A stretch of 50,127 nucleotides of DNA from assembly GCA_002411105.1 (NCBI GenBank), contig DHQX01000003.1:40200-90326 (forward strand), read 5' to 3'. This stretch comes from Christensenella sp. UBA5327. GTDB lineage: Bacteria > Bacillota > Clostridia > Christensenellales > Aristaeellaceae. Of this stretch, positions 16,302 to 24,049 are shown in pieces. The position numbers and the translations under genes are program-made. The notes under the pieces were generated by a model, which saw only the letters and a program-made list of their open reading frames with translations, was not told the origin of the DNA and ran no database searches. The stretch's first letter is position 1; each line of letters opens with the position of its first letter.

Positions 16302-17660
16302 ATGAGACAAACCACCATCGCAGCGCTGGCGACGCCGCCTGGCAAGGGCGGGCTGGCGGTGATCCGGGTGAGCGGGCCTGAGGCCCTGGCGCTTTTAAGG
16401 CAGGTGTTTGCGCCCAAAAGCCCGTCCACGGCTTTTCAGCCGCGGATGATGATGTATGGGCACTTCGCTGATGAGGGCGAAGTGCTGGACGAGTGCATGG
16501 CGGTGTACTTGAAGGCGCCCCATACCTACACCCGGGAGGATGTGGCGGAGATATACCTGCACGGCGGTGAGATTGTGGTGCAGGGGGCGCTTGACGCGCT
16601 GTTTGCCCGGGGGGCTGTGCCGGCGGAGCCGGGGGAGTTTACCCGCAGGGCGTTTTTAAATGGCCGGATTGACTTGAGCCGGGCAGAGGCGGTGATGCAG
16701 CTGATTTCCGCAACCGGCGCCCAGGCGGCGGGGGCCGCCCTCAGGCAGCTGCAAGGGGGCGCCCTGCGCTTTGTGCAGGAGGCCCAGGCGGAGCTGATAA
16801 GGCTCATGGCGGGCTGCGTGGCGGCCATCGATTATCCTGAGGAGATCGACCAGGCGGAGGCGGTAGGGGACTTGGCCCCAGGGCTTCTGACACTTGCCGG
16901 GAGGCTTGAGGCCGCCTGCGACGAGCGGGGCGGGAAAATACTGGAGGAGGGCCTGCAGGTGGTGATCTGCGGGAAGCCCAATGTGGGCAAGTCCTCCCTC
17001 CTCAACGCTCTGCTGGGTGAGGAAAGGGCCATCGTCACAGACCTGCCTGGAACCACCCGGGATCTGGTGTCAGGTTCCGTAACGCTTGGCGGCATCCCGG
17101 TGCACTTCAAAGACACCGCCGGCATCAGGAACAGCGATGAGGTGGTGGAACAGATTGGCATCAAAAGGGCACGGGAGGCGATGAAAAGCGCCGAGCTGTG
17201 CCTGATGGTGCTGGACGCGGGGGAGGAGCCGGATGCCCAGGACGCGGATATCCTGGAGGACCTCCAGAACTTGCCCCGCATCATCGTGCTCAACAAGCAG
17301 GACTTGCCCCCGCAGCAGAAGGTTTCAGCCTGGCTTAAGGCACGGGGCGTGGCGGAAAGGGAGGTGCTGCGGGTTTCCGCTGTCACCGGGGAAGGCATGG
17401 ACAGCCTGAGGGCTGCCATCCGCGAAAGAGCGGGCAACCCCGGTGAAAACGCCCTCACCCTGGCGCGGCACATGCGCCTGGCCAGGCAGGCGGCCACCTC
17501 CCTGCGCCAGGCTGCCAGCGCCATGGAGGCCTGGGTGCCCCTTGACCTGTGCGCGGTGGACTTGAATGACGCCCTGGCCGCCCTGGGCCAGATCACCGGG
17601 GAAAATGTGGATGAAGCGCTGCTGGATGAGGTGTTTGCCAGCTTTTGTGTGGGGAAATGA
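16302..17660 (+). CDS. mnmE: tRNA uridine-5-carboxymethylaminomethyl modification GTPase MnmE
   Basis: A 452-residue GTPase that, with MnmG, modifies the wobble uridine of several tRNAs. The N-terminal tetrahydrofolate-binding domain begins MRQTTIAALATPPGKGGLAV. The G domain sits inside the helical domain with P-loop GKPNVGKSSL near residue 225, GTTRD near 250, DTAG near 271 and NKQD near 335. The protein ends FCVGK, the conserved C-terminal Cys motif. The ATG at 16302 directly follows AAGGAGGGTGAGC; an upstream in-frame ATG at 16254 would overlap the promoter and adds residues not seen in the family. MnmG is not adjacent. An RseC-like gene follows 23 bases later. Confidence 0.97.
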   Translation: MRQTTIAALATPPGKGGLAVIRVSGPEALALLRQVFAPKSPSTAFQPRMMMYGHFADEGEVLDECMAVYLKAPHTYTREDVAEIYLHGGEIVVQGALDALFARGAVPAEPGEFTRRAFLNGRIDLSRAEAVMQLISATGAQAAGAALRQLQGGALRFVQEAQAELIRLMAGCVAAIDYPEEIDQAEAVGDLAPGLLTLAGRLEAACDERGGKILEEGLQVVICGKPNVGKSSLLNALLGEERAIVTDLPGTTRDLVSGSVTLGGIPVHFKDTAGIRNSDEVVEQIGIKRAREAMKSAELCLMVLDAGEEPDAQDADILEDLQNLPRIIVLNKQDLPPQQKVSAWLKARGVAEREVLRVSAVTGEGMDSLRAAIRERAGNPGENALTLARHMRLARQAATSLRQAASAMEAWVPLDLCAVDLNDALAALGQITGENVDEALLDEVFASFCVGK

Positions 17661-17683
17661 CATCAGAAGGAGAGGGTGAGCCT

Positions 17684-18138
17684 ATGCATCGCATTGGCAA
17701 GGTGGTGCGGGTGGAGGGCAGCGGCGTGATGGTGCGCTTTGAGCGCCCTGCCGCCTGCACGGGATGCGGCGCCTGCGCCAGGGATCAGAAAACCACCACC
17801 GTCTATGCCCTGGGCAGTGCCAAGGTGGGGGACATTGTCTCCGTGCAGATGCCGGAGGGAGCACCAAGCGCCCTTCCTGGCTGAACAACCTGGCGCTGGT
17901 CTTGGGTTTTGGCTGTGGCTTGCTGCTGGGCTATCTGATCCGCCCCACAGAGCTTGCGATGGTGATAGGCGGCGCTGTGGGCCTGGCCCTTGGCGGCGGC
18001 GTGCTCTGGGCGATGGACAAAGGCCGGAAAATCAGCGGTCAGGCCCAGGTGCTTCTGGTCAACGACCCCCAGGTGCTGGCCGCCTATCAGAAGCTGTCCA
18101 CCTGCCCCAAGGCGACCGCCTGGAAGGGCGTATTTTAA
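17684..18138 (+). pseudogene. RseC/SoxR-reducer-like membrane protein, frameshifted
   Basis: Two overlapping frames together encode one RseC-family-like protein of about 150 residues. The first frame (17684-17884) gives MHRIGKVVRVEGSGVMV, a cysteine motif CTGCGAC and KVGDIVSVQMPEG, then stops. The other frame continues with two membrane helices (LALVLGFGCGLLLGYLI and VIGGAVGLALGGGVLW) and ends at 18138. Adding one G to the GGG at 17857-17859 joins them exactly (MPEG-STKRPSWLNN). The second part has no ribosome site of its own, and no slippery heptamer for programmed frameshifting is apparent. Either the gene is broken or a base was lost in sequencing. RseC relatives are linked to electron-transfer complexes and SoxR reduction. 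It follows mnmE in the same transcript and ends just before a terminator. Confidence 0.75.
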
Positions 18139-18147
18139 ACAAATCGC

Positions 18148-18180
18148 AGGCGCTTCAGCCATCAGGCTTGAGCGCCTTTT
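18148..18180 (+). terminator. Terminator of the mnmE transcript, overlapping the GNAT 3' end
   Basis: AGGCGCT at 18148-18154 pairs with AGCGCCT at 18171-18177, and AGCC pairs with GGCT inside. TTTT follows on the plus strand. The hairpin contains the stop codon and last codons of the convergent acetyltransferase gene. Confidence 0.8.
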
Positions 18181-18673
18181 CAAACCCGTATTCCCGCAAG
18201 GTCAGTGCATCATCAATTATTTCATCATAAACGCCATTTGCGCGCTGATAGCCGTTTTTCTGGTAGAAATGGATGGCGGGGAGGTTGGCGTCCACCACAA
18301 AAAGCCTTAAATATTCAGCGTCCATCTGCCGGGCTATCCGCTGCGCACAAGACAAAGCTTGGCTTCCCCAGCCTGTTCCCGCCATTGTCGCATCTACCCC
18401 CAGGCGGTCAAGATAAACTGCTTTGGCCTGCTGGTTTGCCCACTGTACCCGGGCTTCGCCAGCGCTTTTATCACACAAGGCAAAGGCAGCGGCCATGATA
18501 CCGTTCTGGCGCAATACATATAGTCTTTTCTGCTGAATGTCCTGCTCTAAAACGGAGATAGGGTAGACCTCGTCCCAGATATCAAGCCCGCGCCTGGCCA
18601 TATCCGCAATAACTCTGGCATACATCGCCTTGATGTCAGGCAGGTCATTCATTCCGGCTAAGCTTATGTTCAT
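18155..18673 (-). CDS. GNAT-family N-acetyltransferase
   Basis: A 172-residue acetyltransferase. The GNAT core is visible as YLDRLGVDATMAGTGWGSQAL near residue 95-115 (strand 4 and a variant acetyl-CoA loop) and LFVVDANLPAIHFYQKNGYQ near 133-152. The target is unknown. The ATG at 18673 is preferred because GGTGAGAGA lies before it; another ATG at 18688 has no ribosome site. It starts within 30 bases of the end of the second ABC permease and is probably part of that operon. Its 3' end lies inside the terminator hairpin of the facing mnmE transcript. Confidence 0.88.
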   Translation of the reverse strand: MNISLAGMNDLPDIKAMYARVIADMARRGLDIWDEVYPISVLEQDIQQKRLYVLRQNGIMAAAFALCDKSAGEARVQWANQQAKAVYLDRLGVDATMAGTGWGSQALSCAQRIARQMDAEYLRLFVVDANLPAIHFYQKNGYQRANGVYDEIIDDALTLREYGFEKALKPDG

Positions 18674-18700
18674 CTTCTCTCTCACCATTCATGCTTTATA

Positions 18701-20110
18701 TCAGCCGAGATTTTTACGCTTGATGACCCACAGGGCCGTCAAAAAGGCAAGGACATTCCATATCGCAAGCGCCAGCAGAGCCGCAAGCGCCGTAAAATCC
18801 TGCATGCCGGTGGCGGTTGACATGATATCCATGGCGGCAAAGGGATTAAAGGGGAAGCTCGCCGCTGCCAGCCGGTGGTCATACAGGCTCATCACGGCAA
18901 GGCCCAGGGGGAAGATGGCGATGGCGGCGGTGAGGTTTTTGTTTTTGCTCAGTGCGGAGATCAAAAACCCGAAGAGCAGCATCAGGCTTGCCAACAGGAA
19001 CAGAAACAGGAAAGCTATCAGCAGCAGCTTCCATATTTCGATGGTTGCCAGCATTTGATCAAAGCTTCCGGGGTTCACCTGCTGTGTGCGTCCGCGGGTA
19101 AAGATGCCAAAGCCATCGCTGACCATCTCTCCCCGGTTGAGGGGGAAAGCGGCCAGGTTTCGGTAGCTGTATGGCAAATAGAGGGCGGGGTAACCAAGGC
19201 CCTTGCTGCCAAACCACAGGAGAGCAAGCAGCGTTCCAGGCAGCAGTGAGGCGATGATACTGCCAACAGCCAGCGACAAACTGCTTTTGAAGGAGGACAG
19301 GAAATATCGAAGGCGTCCATTGGGTCTTGATGTCATGAGCCTGATGGTGCCCAGCTGCCTGTCATCTGACAGCTGGGTGGAGGTCAGAAAAATGCAAAGC
19401 CCGATGAAGACGAGCAGAATCATGCGGTTGCCCAGCAGTTGATTGAGCAGGATGGCGGGAGGAGCGGCGTGAAACTGCATGGTTGGAAAGTCAGATAGGA
19501 CGAGATTGACATAGTGCAGAATCTTTTGCATAAAAAAGTGATAGCCGGGATCTTGCCTTTGGAGCACCGGCGCGTCTGCCGCTCTGTCACCCAGGTACTG
19601 GTCATGGGGATGGAACAGGCGGCTTATGATGTCCTGAGGGGTGCCCAGGTTCTGATAGTACGCGCGCAGCTGGCTCCATTTCTGCTGGCCGATGAGGGCT
19701 TCCGGTCGGGGGAGGCCGTGGGAGAGATAATCAAATCCGTACAAATTGGTCAGATCAAGCAGCACATGCAAATCCTCATTGATCGGCAGGTTGTCCTTGC
19801 TTTGAGATTCTGCTTGAAAATACCGGCTGGCAAACACGTCCCGGGTGTACAGTGAGACTTTTTCGCTGAACTCTGCCCATGTCTTCATGTCTCTCTGAAT
19901 AGGGTCAGCGCTTTCATGCATCAGAAAAAAAGAATAGTTGCCGCGCATAGCCTTGGCATATTGGATCATGTATTTGCTGTTCATTCTGTAGTTGAGGTAG
20001 GCATCGCCTTCCTTGAAAAACTGCATGGAGACAAACACCTGCACCATGAGAAAAAGAAACAGCAGCATATAGAGCACAAGCGGATTTCTCAGTTTACGCT
20101 TGATCCACAT
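18701..20110 (-). CDS. ABC-2 type exporter permease (second of pair)
   Basis: A polytopic membrane protein of 469 residues. One helix near the N-terminus (LVLYMLLFLFLMVQVFVSM) is followed by an extracytoplasmic region of about 190 residues. At least five more helices follow in the C-terminal half (ILLVFIGLCIFLTS, LAVGSIIASLLPGTLLALLW, LLLIAFLFLFLLASLMLLFGFLI cut by context, AIAIFPLGLAVMSL, ALLALAIWNVLAFLTALWVI). This is the layout of ABC-2 permeases with a large outer loop. The start at 20110 is chosen because GGAGGAGG lies 4-5 bases before it. The longer frame from 20155 would overlap the previous gene by 62 bases. The cargo is unknown; peptide-antibiotic resistance or export is a reasonable guess only. 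Confidence 0.75.
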   Translation of the reverse strand: MWIKRKLRNPLVLYMLLFLFLMVQVFVSMQFFKEGDAYLNYRMNSKYMIQYAKAMRGNYSFFLMHESADPIQRDMKTWAEFSEKVSLYTRDVFASRYFQAESQSKDNLPINEDLHVLLDLTNLYGFDYLSHGLPRPEALIGQQKWSQLRAYYQNLGTPQDIISRLFHPHDQYLGDRAADAPVLQRQDPGYHFFMQKILHYVNLVLSDFPTMQFHAAPPAILLNQLLGNRMILLVFIGLCIFLTSTQLSDDRQLGTIRLMTSRPNGRLRYFLSSFKSSLSLAVGSIIASLLPGTLLALLWFGSKGLGYPALYLPYSYRNLAAFPLNRGEMVSDGFGIFTRGRTQQVNPGSFDQMLATIEIWKLLLIAFLFLFLLASLMLLFGFLISALSKNKNLTAAIAIFPLGLAVMSLYDHRLAAASFPFNPFAAMDIMSTATGMQDFTALAALLALAIWNVLAFLTALWVIKRKNLG

Positions 20111-21332
20111 GGCGCCTCCTCCCCGGGTAGCCTGTGAAAAGGATTCCAGAGACATAAATCAGCCCGCCAACCATATACAGCCAGCTGAGTACAGGAAAGG
20201 ACAAGGCAGCTTTGGCCTCAAGGACCAGTTGTGGCGAGAAGAGCGCTGTGTACGGAGGCGGGAGCTTGCCCAGGCTGGTCTGCATATAATTCGGCATGTA
20301 GAGAATCAGCAGCAGGGTGATGGGCAGGAGCAACGCCAGGATGCTGTTTTTGATGCTGGCTGAAAGCAGCATGGTCAGCAGGCAGAAAAACAGGAGTGAT
20401 AAACCATACAAGCCACCAGCCCGCAAAAAATAGGCCTCTGCTGGCAACAAGTGCTCAGCATAAGAGATGTTATGCGAAAGATAGGTTTCAAAGCTGAGCA
20501 GCTTGCCATGTCCTCCCAGATAAAAGGCATCGCCCCCTGGTGGATAGGTGAGGCTGCACAACAGAACAGCCATCAACACCAGCACCACAGCGAACAGGCC
20601 TTGCCCCAGCAACCTGGCGGCGTTTCTGCTGATGCTGCTGACCGGCAAGCTGTTGATGGTTTTTTCGCTGCCGCTTTCATGATCTATGCTGAAGCTGCCA
20701 TGGAGCAGCAACATGAGCACCACAAAGGGCGCTATGCTGAAATAATGCGAGCCGCTGAGCAGATTTCGCCAATACTGCGTCCGGGTATGGCGGGGGCGCA
20801 ATTCCGCGGGCTGTAAGCCCATCGCCTTACGGGCGTTGTTGTAGATGTTGTCCTCAATCATCTGCACCGGGCCAATGCGGAGCAGCACGTCGGACTCCTT
20901 TGCGATCAGCCCTTGCTCAAGCCCCTTGAGCACATCGGTGTACAGGGTGTTCCAGCCTTCATCCAGCCCTGCCGGCCGTTCCCTGTTGTACCGTCTCATC
21001 ACATTGTAGCTTTGCATGAGCGCGCGGCTTTGTTCTTGCAGCTGAGACCAGAACGCTATGGTGGTTGCGTGTTCATCCATCTCTCCCGGCATGTTATAGG
21101 CTTCCAGGAAGGCTGCGGCTATACCGTTTATGTCCTGTGCTTCTTTGTGTTTCCCGTCATCATAGGCCCTCAGATCGCCTGGCATGGTCATATGTCCGCT
21201 GATGAGCACCATAACCAGCAAGAGAATGACCGCGTACAGCTTTCGCCCAAGCATCAGCCGGGCAGAGAAGCACATCAGCCCTGAAAAACTGGGCCTATGG
21301 GCGGCAGCCCTACTGGTGGTAGAGGCCCGCAT
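20094..21332 (-). CDS. ABC-2 type exporter permease (first of pair)
   Basis: A 412-residue membrane protein with the same layout as its downstream neighbour: one N-terminal helix (LYAVILLLVMVLISGHM, residues 32-48), an outer region of about 150 residues, then helices such as FFVVLMLLLHGSF-like, GLFAVVLVLMAVLLCSL, GLSLLFFCLLTMLLSA, ILALLLPITLLLILYM and VLSWLYMVGGLIYVSGILF. The ATG at 21332 lies 6 bases after GGAGG and overlaps the ATPase stop by 23 bases. Two different permeases with one ATPase suggests a heteromeric exporter. Together with the ATPase it resembles bacteriocin-immunity or stress-type exporters, but no specific match is claimed. Confidence 0.75.
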   Translation of the reverse strand: MRASTTSRAAAHRPSFSGLMCFSARLMLGRKLYAVILLLVMVLISGHMTMPGDLRAYDDGKHKEAQDINGIAAAFLEAYNMPGEMDEHATTIAFWSQLQEQSRALMQSYNVMRRYNRERPAGLDEGWNTLYTDVLKGLEQGLIAKESDVLLRIGPVQMIEDNIYNNARKAMGLQPAELRPRHTRTQYWRNLLSGSHYFSIAPFVVLMLLLHGSFSIDHESGSEKTINSLPVSSISRNAARLLGQGLFAVVLVLMAVLLCSLTYPPGGDAFYLGGHGKLLSFETYLSHNISYAEHLLPAEAYFLRAGGLYGLSLLFFCLLTMLLSASIKNSILALLLPITLLLILYMPNYMQTSLGKLPPPYTALFSPQLVLEAKAALSFPVLSWLYMVGGLIYVSGILFTGYPGRRRHVDQA

Positions 21333-22203
21333 ACCGATCCTCCAGGCTCATGGCATTTTCATGGATGCTGGAAATGGACAGTCCCTGCTGGGTGAGGTGC
21401 CTGATGATGTAAGAAAAAGCATCATCCGACAGCACGCGCACCTCAACGGCCCCATCCTGCCCAATGGCAGCATGGACATCTGGAAAGGCCTGCTTGAGGG
21501 CTCTTATCGCTGCCGCCTTCTCCTTCATATAAAAGCTGTAGGAGCGCACGCGTACCTGATCCATCTCCCCGGTGCTGATGAGACGGCCTTCCTGAATGAA
21601 GATAGTTCTGTCACAGACGCGTTCCAGCTCGCCCAGCTGATGGCTGGAATACAGGATGGCAACGCCTTGGCTGCGCAGCGCTTTAAGTTCCTCCCGCAGG
21701 GAGAATACCGCGCCGGGGTCCAGGCCATTGGTGGGCTCATCCAGCAGCAATAGTGTCGGATTTGTCAGCAAAGCCAGCGCCAGGGCCAGGCGCTGTTTCA
21801 TGCCCATGGAATAAGTGGCGGCTTTTTTGTGGATGCCATTGCCCAGCTTGGAGAAAGCTATCATTTCATCCACACGGCGCTTGGGCAGCTTGCGCAACTG
21901 GCCAAAATATGTGAGGTGCTCCAGACCCGTCAATTCCGGGTAAAGCCCCGGGGATTCAATGCTTAGCCCAATATGCTCAAGTGCCTTGTTGCGGCTCTTC
22001 ATCAGATCATGCCCCATGATGTGGATGCTGCCGCCGTGATAATGCTCAAGGCCTGCGATGCACTTCATGGTGGTGGATTTGCCTGCGCCGTTGGGGCCGA
22101 TAAAGCCAAGAATCTCGCCCGCTGCCAGATCAAAGCTGATATCATACAGCACCTGCGTGGTGCCATAGCGCTTTTTAAGCTGTTTTACGGTTAGGGGCTT
22201 CAT
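21310..22203 (-). CDS. ABC transporter ATP-binding protein (BcrA/NatA-like)
   Basis: A 297-residue single-domain ABC ATPase. Walker A is GPNGAGKSTT near residue 36. The signature is a variant, YSMGMKQRLALA near 133. Walker B is LLLLDEPTNGLDP near 152, and the switch His is in YSSHQLGELE near 188. A C-terminal extension of about 90 residues is typical of ATPases that pair with ABC-2 permeases in antibiotic-peptide resistance or sodium export. It heads an operon of two permeases and a GNAT enzyme. The ribosome site before the ATG is weak (AAGAG). It diverges from the XRE regulator of the pot operon. Confidence 0.9.
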   Translation of the reverse strand: MKPLTVKQLKKRYGTTQVLYDISFDLAAGEILGFIGPNGAGKSTTMKCIAGLEHYHGGSIHIMGHDLMKSRNKALEHIGLSIESPGLYPELTGLEHLTYFGQLRKLPKRRVDEMIAFSKLGNGIHKKAATYSMGMKQRLALALALLTNPTLLLLDEPTNGLDPGAVFSLREELKALRSQGVAILYSSHQLGELERVCDRTIFIQEGRLISTGEMDQVRVRSYSFYMKEKAAAIRALKQAFPDVHAAIGQDGAVEVRVLSDDAFSYIIRHLTQQGLSISSIHENAMSLEDRYAGLYHQ

Positions 22204-22297
22204 TGCTCTTATTCTTCTTCACTTTGCTTTATTTGGCCACTTTATTAAGAATAACATCTATGTTGTGAAAATGCCACTTGTAAAATCCTTTCAAAAT

Positions 22298-22317
22298 TGT
22301 TGACGAATATGTTGACG
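22298..22317 (+). repeat. Direct repeat TGTTGACG over the pot-operon -35 region
   Basis: TGTTGACG occurs at 22298-22305 and again at 22310-22317, a period of 12 bases. The second copy contains the -35 box TTGACG. It may be a regulator-binding site or chance. Confidence 0.45.
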
Positions 22318-22340
22318 CAACGAGGAAAGAATGGTTTAAT
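22312..22340 (+). promoter_or_regulatory. Promoter of the XRE-cupin/pot operon
   Basis: TTGACG (22312-22317) and TTTAAT (22335-22340) are separated by 17 bases. The regulator gene starts 56 bases further on. Confidence 0.6.
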
Positions 22341-22355
22341 AACACCTGCCCGGTT

Positions 22356-22372
22356 GTTTAGTAAATCTAAAC
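22356..22372 (+). promoter_or_regulatory. Inverted-repeat operator GTTTAG-N5-CTAAAC
   Basis: A perfect six-base inverted repeat with a TAAAT centre begins 15 bases after the -10 box and ends 8 bases before the ribosome site of the regulator gene. A site here would block transcription, so it is the best candidate for autoregulation by the encoded XRE protein. Confidence 0.6.
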
Positions 22373-22396
22373 TGCGGGTTGAGGAGGAGCGAGACG

Positions 22397-22939
22397 GTGG
22401 ATATCGGCGGTACCTTGAAAAGCCTGCGGCTGGCCCGGAATCTGACCCAGGAGGACCTGGCGGACCGCTGCGAATTGACCAAGGGTTTTATCTCCCAGGT
22501 GGAGAACAACCTGACCTCCCCCTCCATCGCCACGCTGTCGGACATGATTGAGTGCCTGGGCTCCAGCCTGGAGGAGTTTTTCAGCGCCCGGCAGCAGGAG
22601 CGCATCGTCTTCAAAAAAGACGACATGTTTGAAAAGGTGGATGAGGAATCCCTCAAAGGCTCCATCCTGTGGCTGGTGCCCAGCGCCCAGAAGAACATGA
22701 TGGAGCCCATGCTGGTGCGCCTGGGGCCAGGGGGGAAGACGGCGGAGATCCCGGCCCACGAGGGGGAGGAGTTTGCCTATGTGCTCTCGGGCGATATCGT
22801 GCTGATCCTGGGGCAGACCCGCCACAAGCTGCGCCGGGGGGAGAGTTTCTGCCTGCATCCCAGAGCGCCCCATCACATTGAGAACCCTGGTAAGCGGGAG
22901 GCCCAGTTTTTGTGGACCTCAACACCGCCTTCGTTTTAA
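22397..22939 (+). CDS. XRE-family transcriptional regulator with cupin sensor domain
   Basis: A 180-residue regulator. The N-terminal helix-turn-helix (LKSLRLARNLTQEDLADRCE, then GFISQVENNLTSPSIATL) spans about residues 6-60. A C-terminal cupin spans about 105-178 (GGKTAEIPAHEGEEFAYVLS, HHIENP). This is the PuuR-like arrangement that commonly sits in front of polyamine transporter genes. I infer that it senses a polyamine or related ligand and represses the operon from the inverted repeat at 22356. The GTG start at 22397 is chosen because GAGGAGGA lies 8 bases before it. The longer frame from TTG at 22379 would put the ribosome site inside the gene. Confidence 0.92.
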   Translation: MDIGGTLKSLRLARNLTQEDLADRCELTKGFISQVENNLTSPSIATLSDMIECLGSSLEEFFSARQQERIVFKKDDMFEKVDEESLKGSILWLVPSAQKNMMEPMLVRLGPGGKTAEIPAHEGEEFAYVLSGDIVLILGQTRHKLRRGESFCLHPRAPHHIENPGKREAQFLWTSTPPSF

Positions 22940-22969
22940 GAACCACATTACAGTATCTGGAGGTCACCG

Positions 22970-24049
22970 ATGGAAGAACGGCCGCAGTTGATCAAGCTGG
23001 AGGATGTGTCCAAGGAGTATGACGGCACGGTGGTGCTGTCGGATATCAACCTGTATATCCGGAAAAACGAGTTTGTGACCCTGTTGGGCCCCTCTGGCTG
23101 CGGGAAGACCACAACGCTGCGCATTATCGGCGGCTTTGAGCGCGCCACCACGGGCCGGGTGCTGTTTGACGGCGAGGACATCACCGACCTGCCGCCCTAC
23201 AAGCGCCGGGTGAACACGGTGTTCCAGAAATACGCGCTGTTTCCCCACCTGAATGTGTTTGAAAACATCGCCTTTGGCCTGAAAGTGGCCAAACGCCCCA
23301 AGGACGAGATCAAGGCCCGGGTGGAGAAGATGCTCTCCCTGGTGAACCTGAAGGGCTACGGCAAGCGCAGCGTGGAGAGCCTGTCTGGCGGGCAGCAGCA
23401 GCGCATCGCTATCGCCAGGGCACTGGTGAATGAGCCGGAGGTGCTCTTGCTTGATGAGCCTCTGGGCGCCCTTGACCTGAAGCTCAGGCAGGAGATGCAG
23501 CTGGAGCTGAAGCGCATGCAGCAGCGCCTGGGCATCACCTTTATCTTTGTCACCCACGACCAGGAGGAAGCCCTCACCATGTCTGATATCATCGTGGTGA
23601 TGCGGGGGGGCTATATCCAGCAGATCGGCACCCCCAAGGATGTGTATGACGAGCCCAAGAGCGCCTTTGTGGCCAACTTTATCGGCGAATCCAACATCAT
23701 CAGGGGCACCATGGTGAAGGACTTCCTGGTCAACTTCTGCGGCGCCAACTTCCCCTGCGTGGACAAGGGCTTTGGCGAGGATGTGCCGGTGGACGTGCTG
23801 ATACGCCCCGAGGATGTCCAGCTGGTGGAAGAGGGCCAGGGGATGCTGAAAGGCACGGTCAGAAGCGTGCTGTTTAAGGGCGTCCACTATGAGATGATCA
23901 TTGACACGGGGGAATTTTCCTTCAAGGTGCACTCCACCGCCATGCAGCCGGAGGGGGCGGCGGTAGGGCTATCCATCATCCCCTTCAACATCCACATCAT
24001 GCGGCCCATGCAGGTGGACGCGTTTGAGGAGGAAGAGGCGGAAGAATGA
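22970..24049 (+). CDS. potA: Spermidine/putrescine ABC transporter ATP-binding protein
   Basis: A 359-residue importer ATPase. It has Walker A GPSGCGKTTT near residue 40, Q-loop FQKYALFPHL near 85, signature LSGGQQQR near 138, Walker B VLLLDEPLGALDL near 160 and switch THDQEEA near 195. A C-terminal TOBE region (about 280-350, VLIRPEDVQL) follows. It powers polyamine uptake with PotB, PotC and PotD, whose genes follow. GGAGG lies just before the ATG, and the end overlaps potB by four bases (ATGA). The last residues are acidic (FEEEEAEE). Confidence 0.95.
   Translation: MEERPQLIKLEDVSKEYDGTVVLSDINLYIRKNEFVTLLGPSGCGKTTTLRIIGGFERATTGRVLFDGEDITDLPPYKRRVNTVFQKYALFPHLNVFENIAFGLKVAKRPKDEIKARVEKMLSLVNLKGYGKRSVESLSGGQQQRIAIARALVNEPEVLLLDEPLGALDLKLRQEMQLELKRMQQRLGITFIFVTHDQEEALTMSDIIVVMRGGYIQQIGTPKDVYDEPKSAFVANFIGESNIIRGTMVKDFLVNFCGANFPCVDKGFGEDVPVDVLIRPEDVQLVEEGQGMLKGTVRSVLFKGVHYEMIIDTGEFSFKVHSTAMQPEGAAVGLSIIPFNIHIMRPMQVDAFEEEEAEE

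Noticed and set aside
16098..16310. Small frames on both strands between the reductase gene and mnmE
   Set aside because: They cover the predicted divergent promoters and have no coding signal of their own.
17857..17866. Programmed frameshifting to make full-length RseC-like protein
   Set aside because: No slippery heptamer or following stimulatory structure is apparent; a true indel or sequencing error is simpler.
22245..22270. Small palindrome AACATCTATGTT as operator of the ABC exporter operon
   Set aside because: Only five-base arms, and no convincing promoter with good -10 and spacing could be placed beside it.
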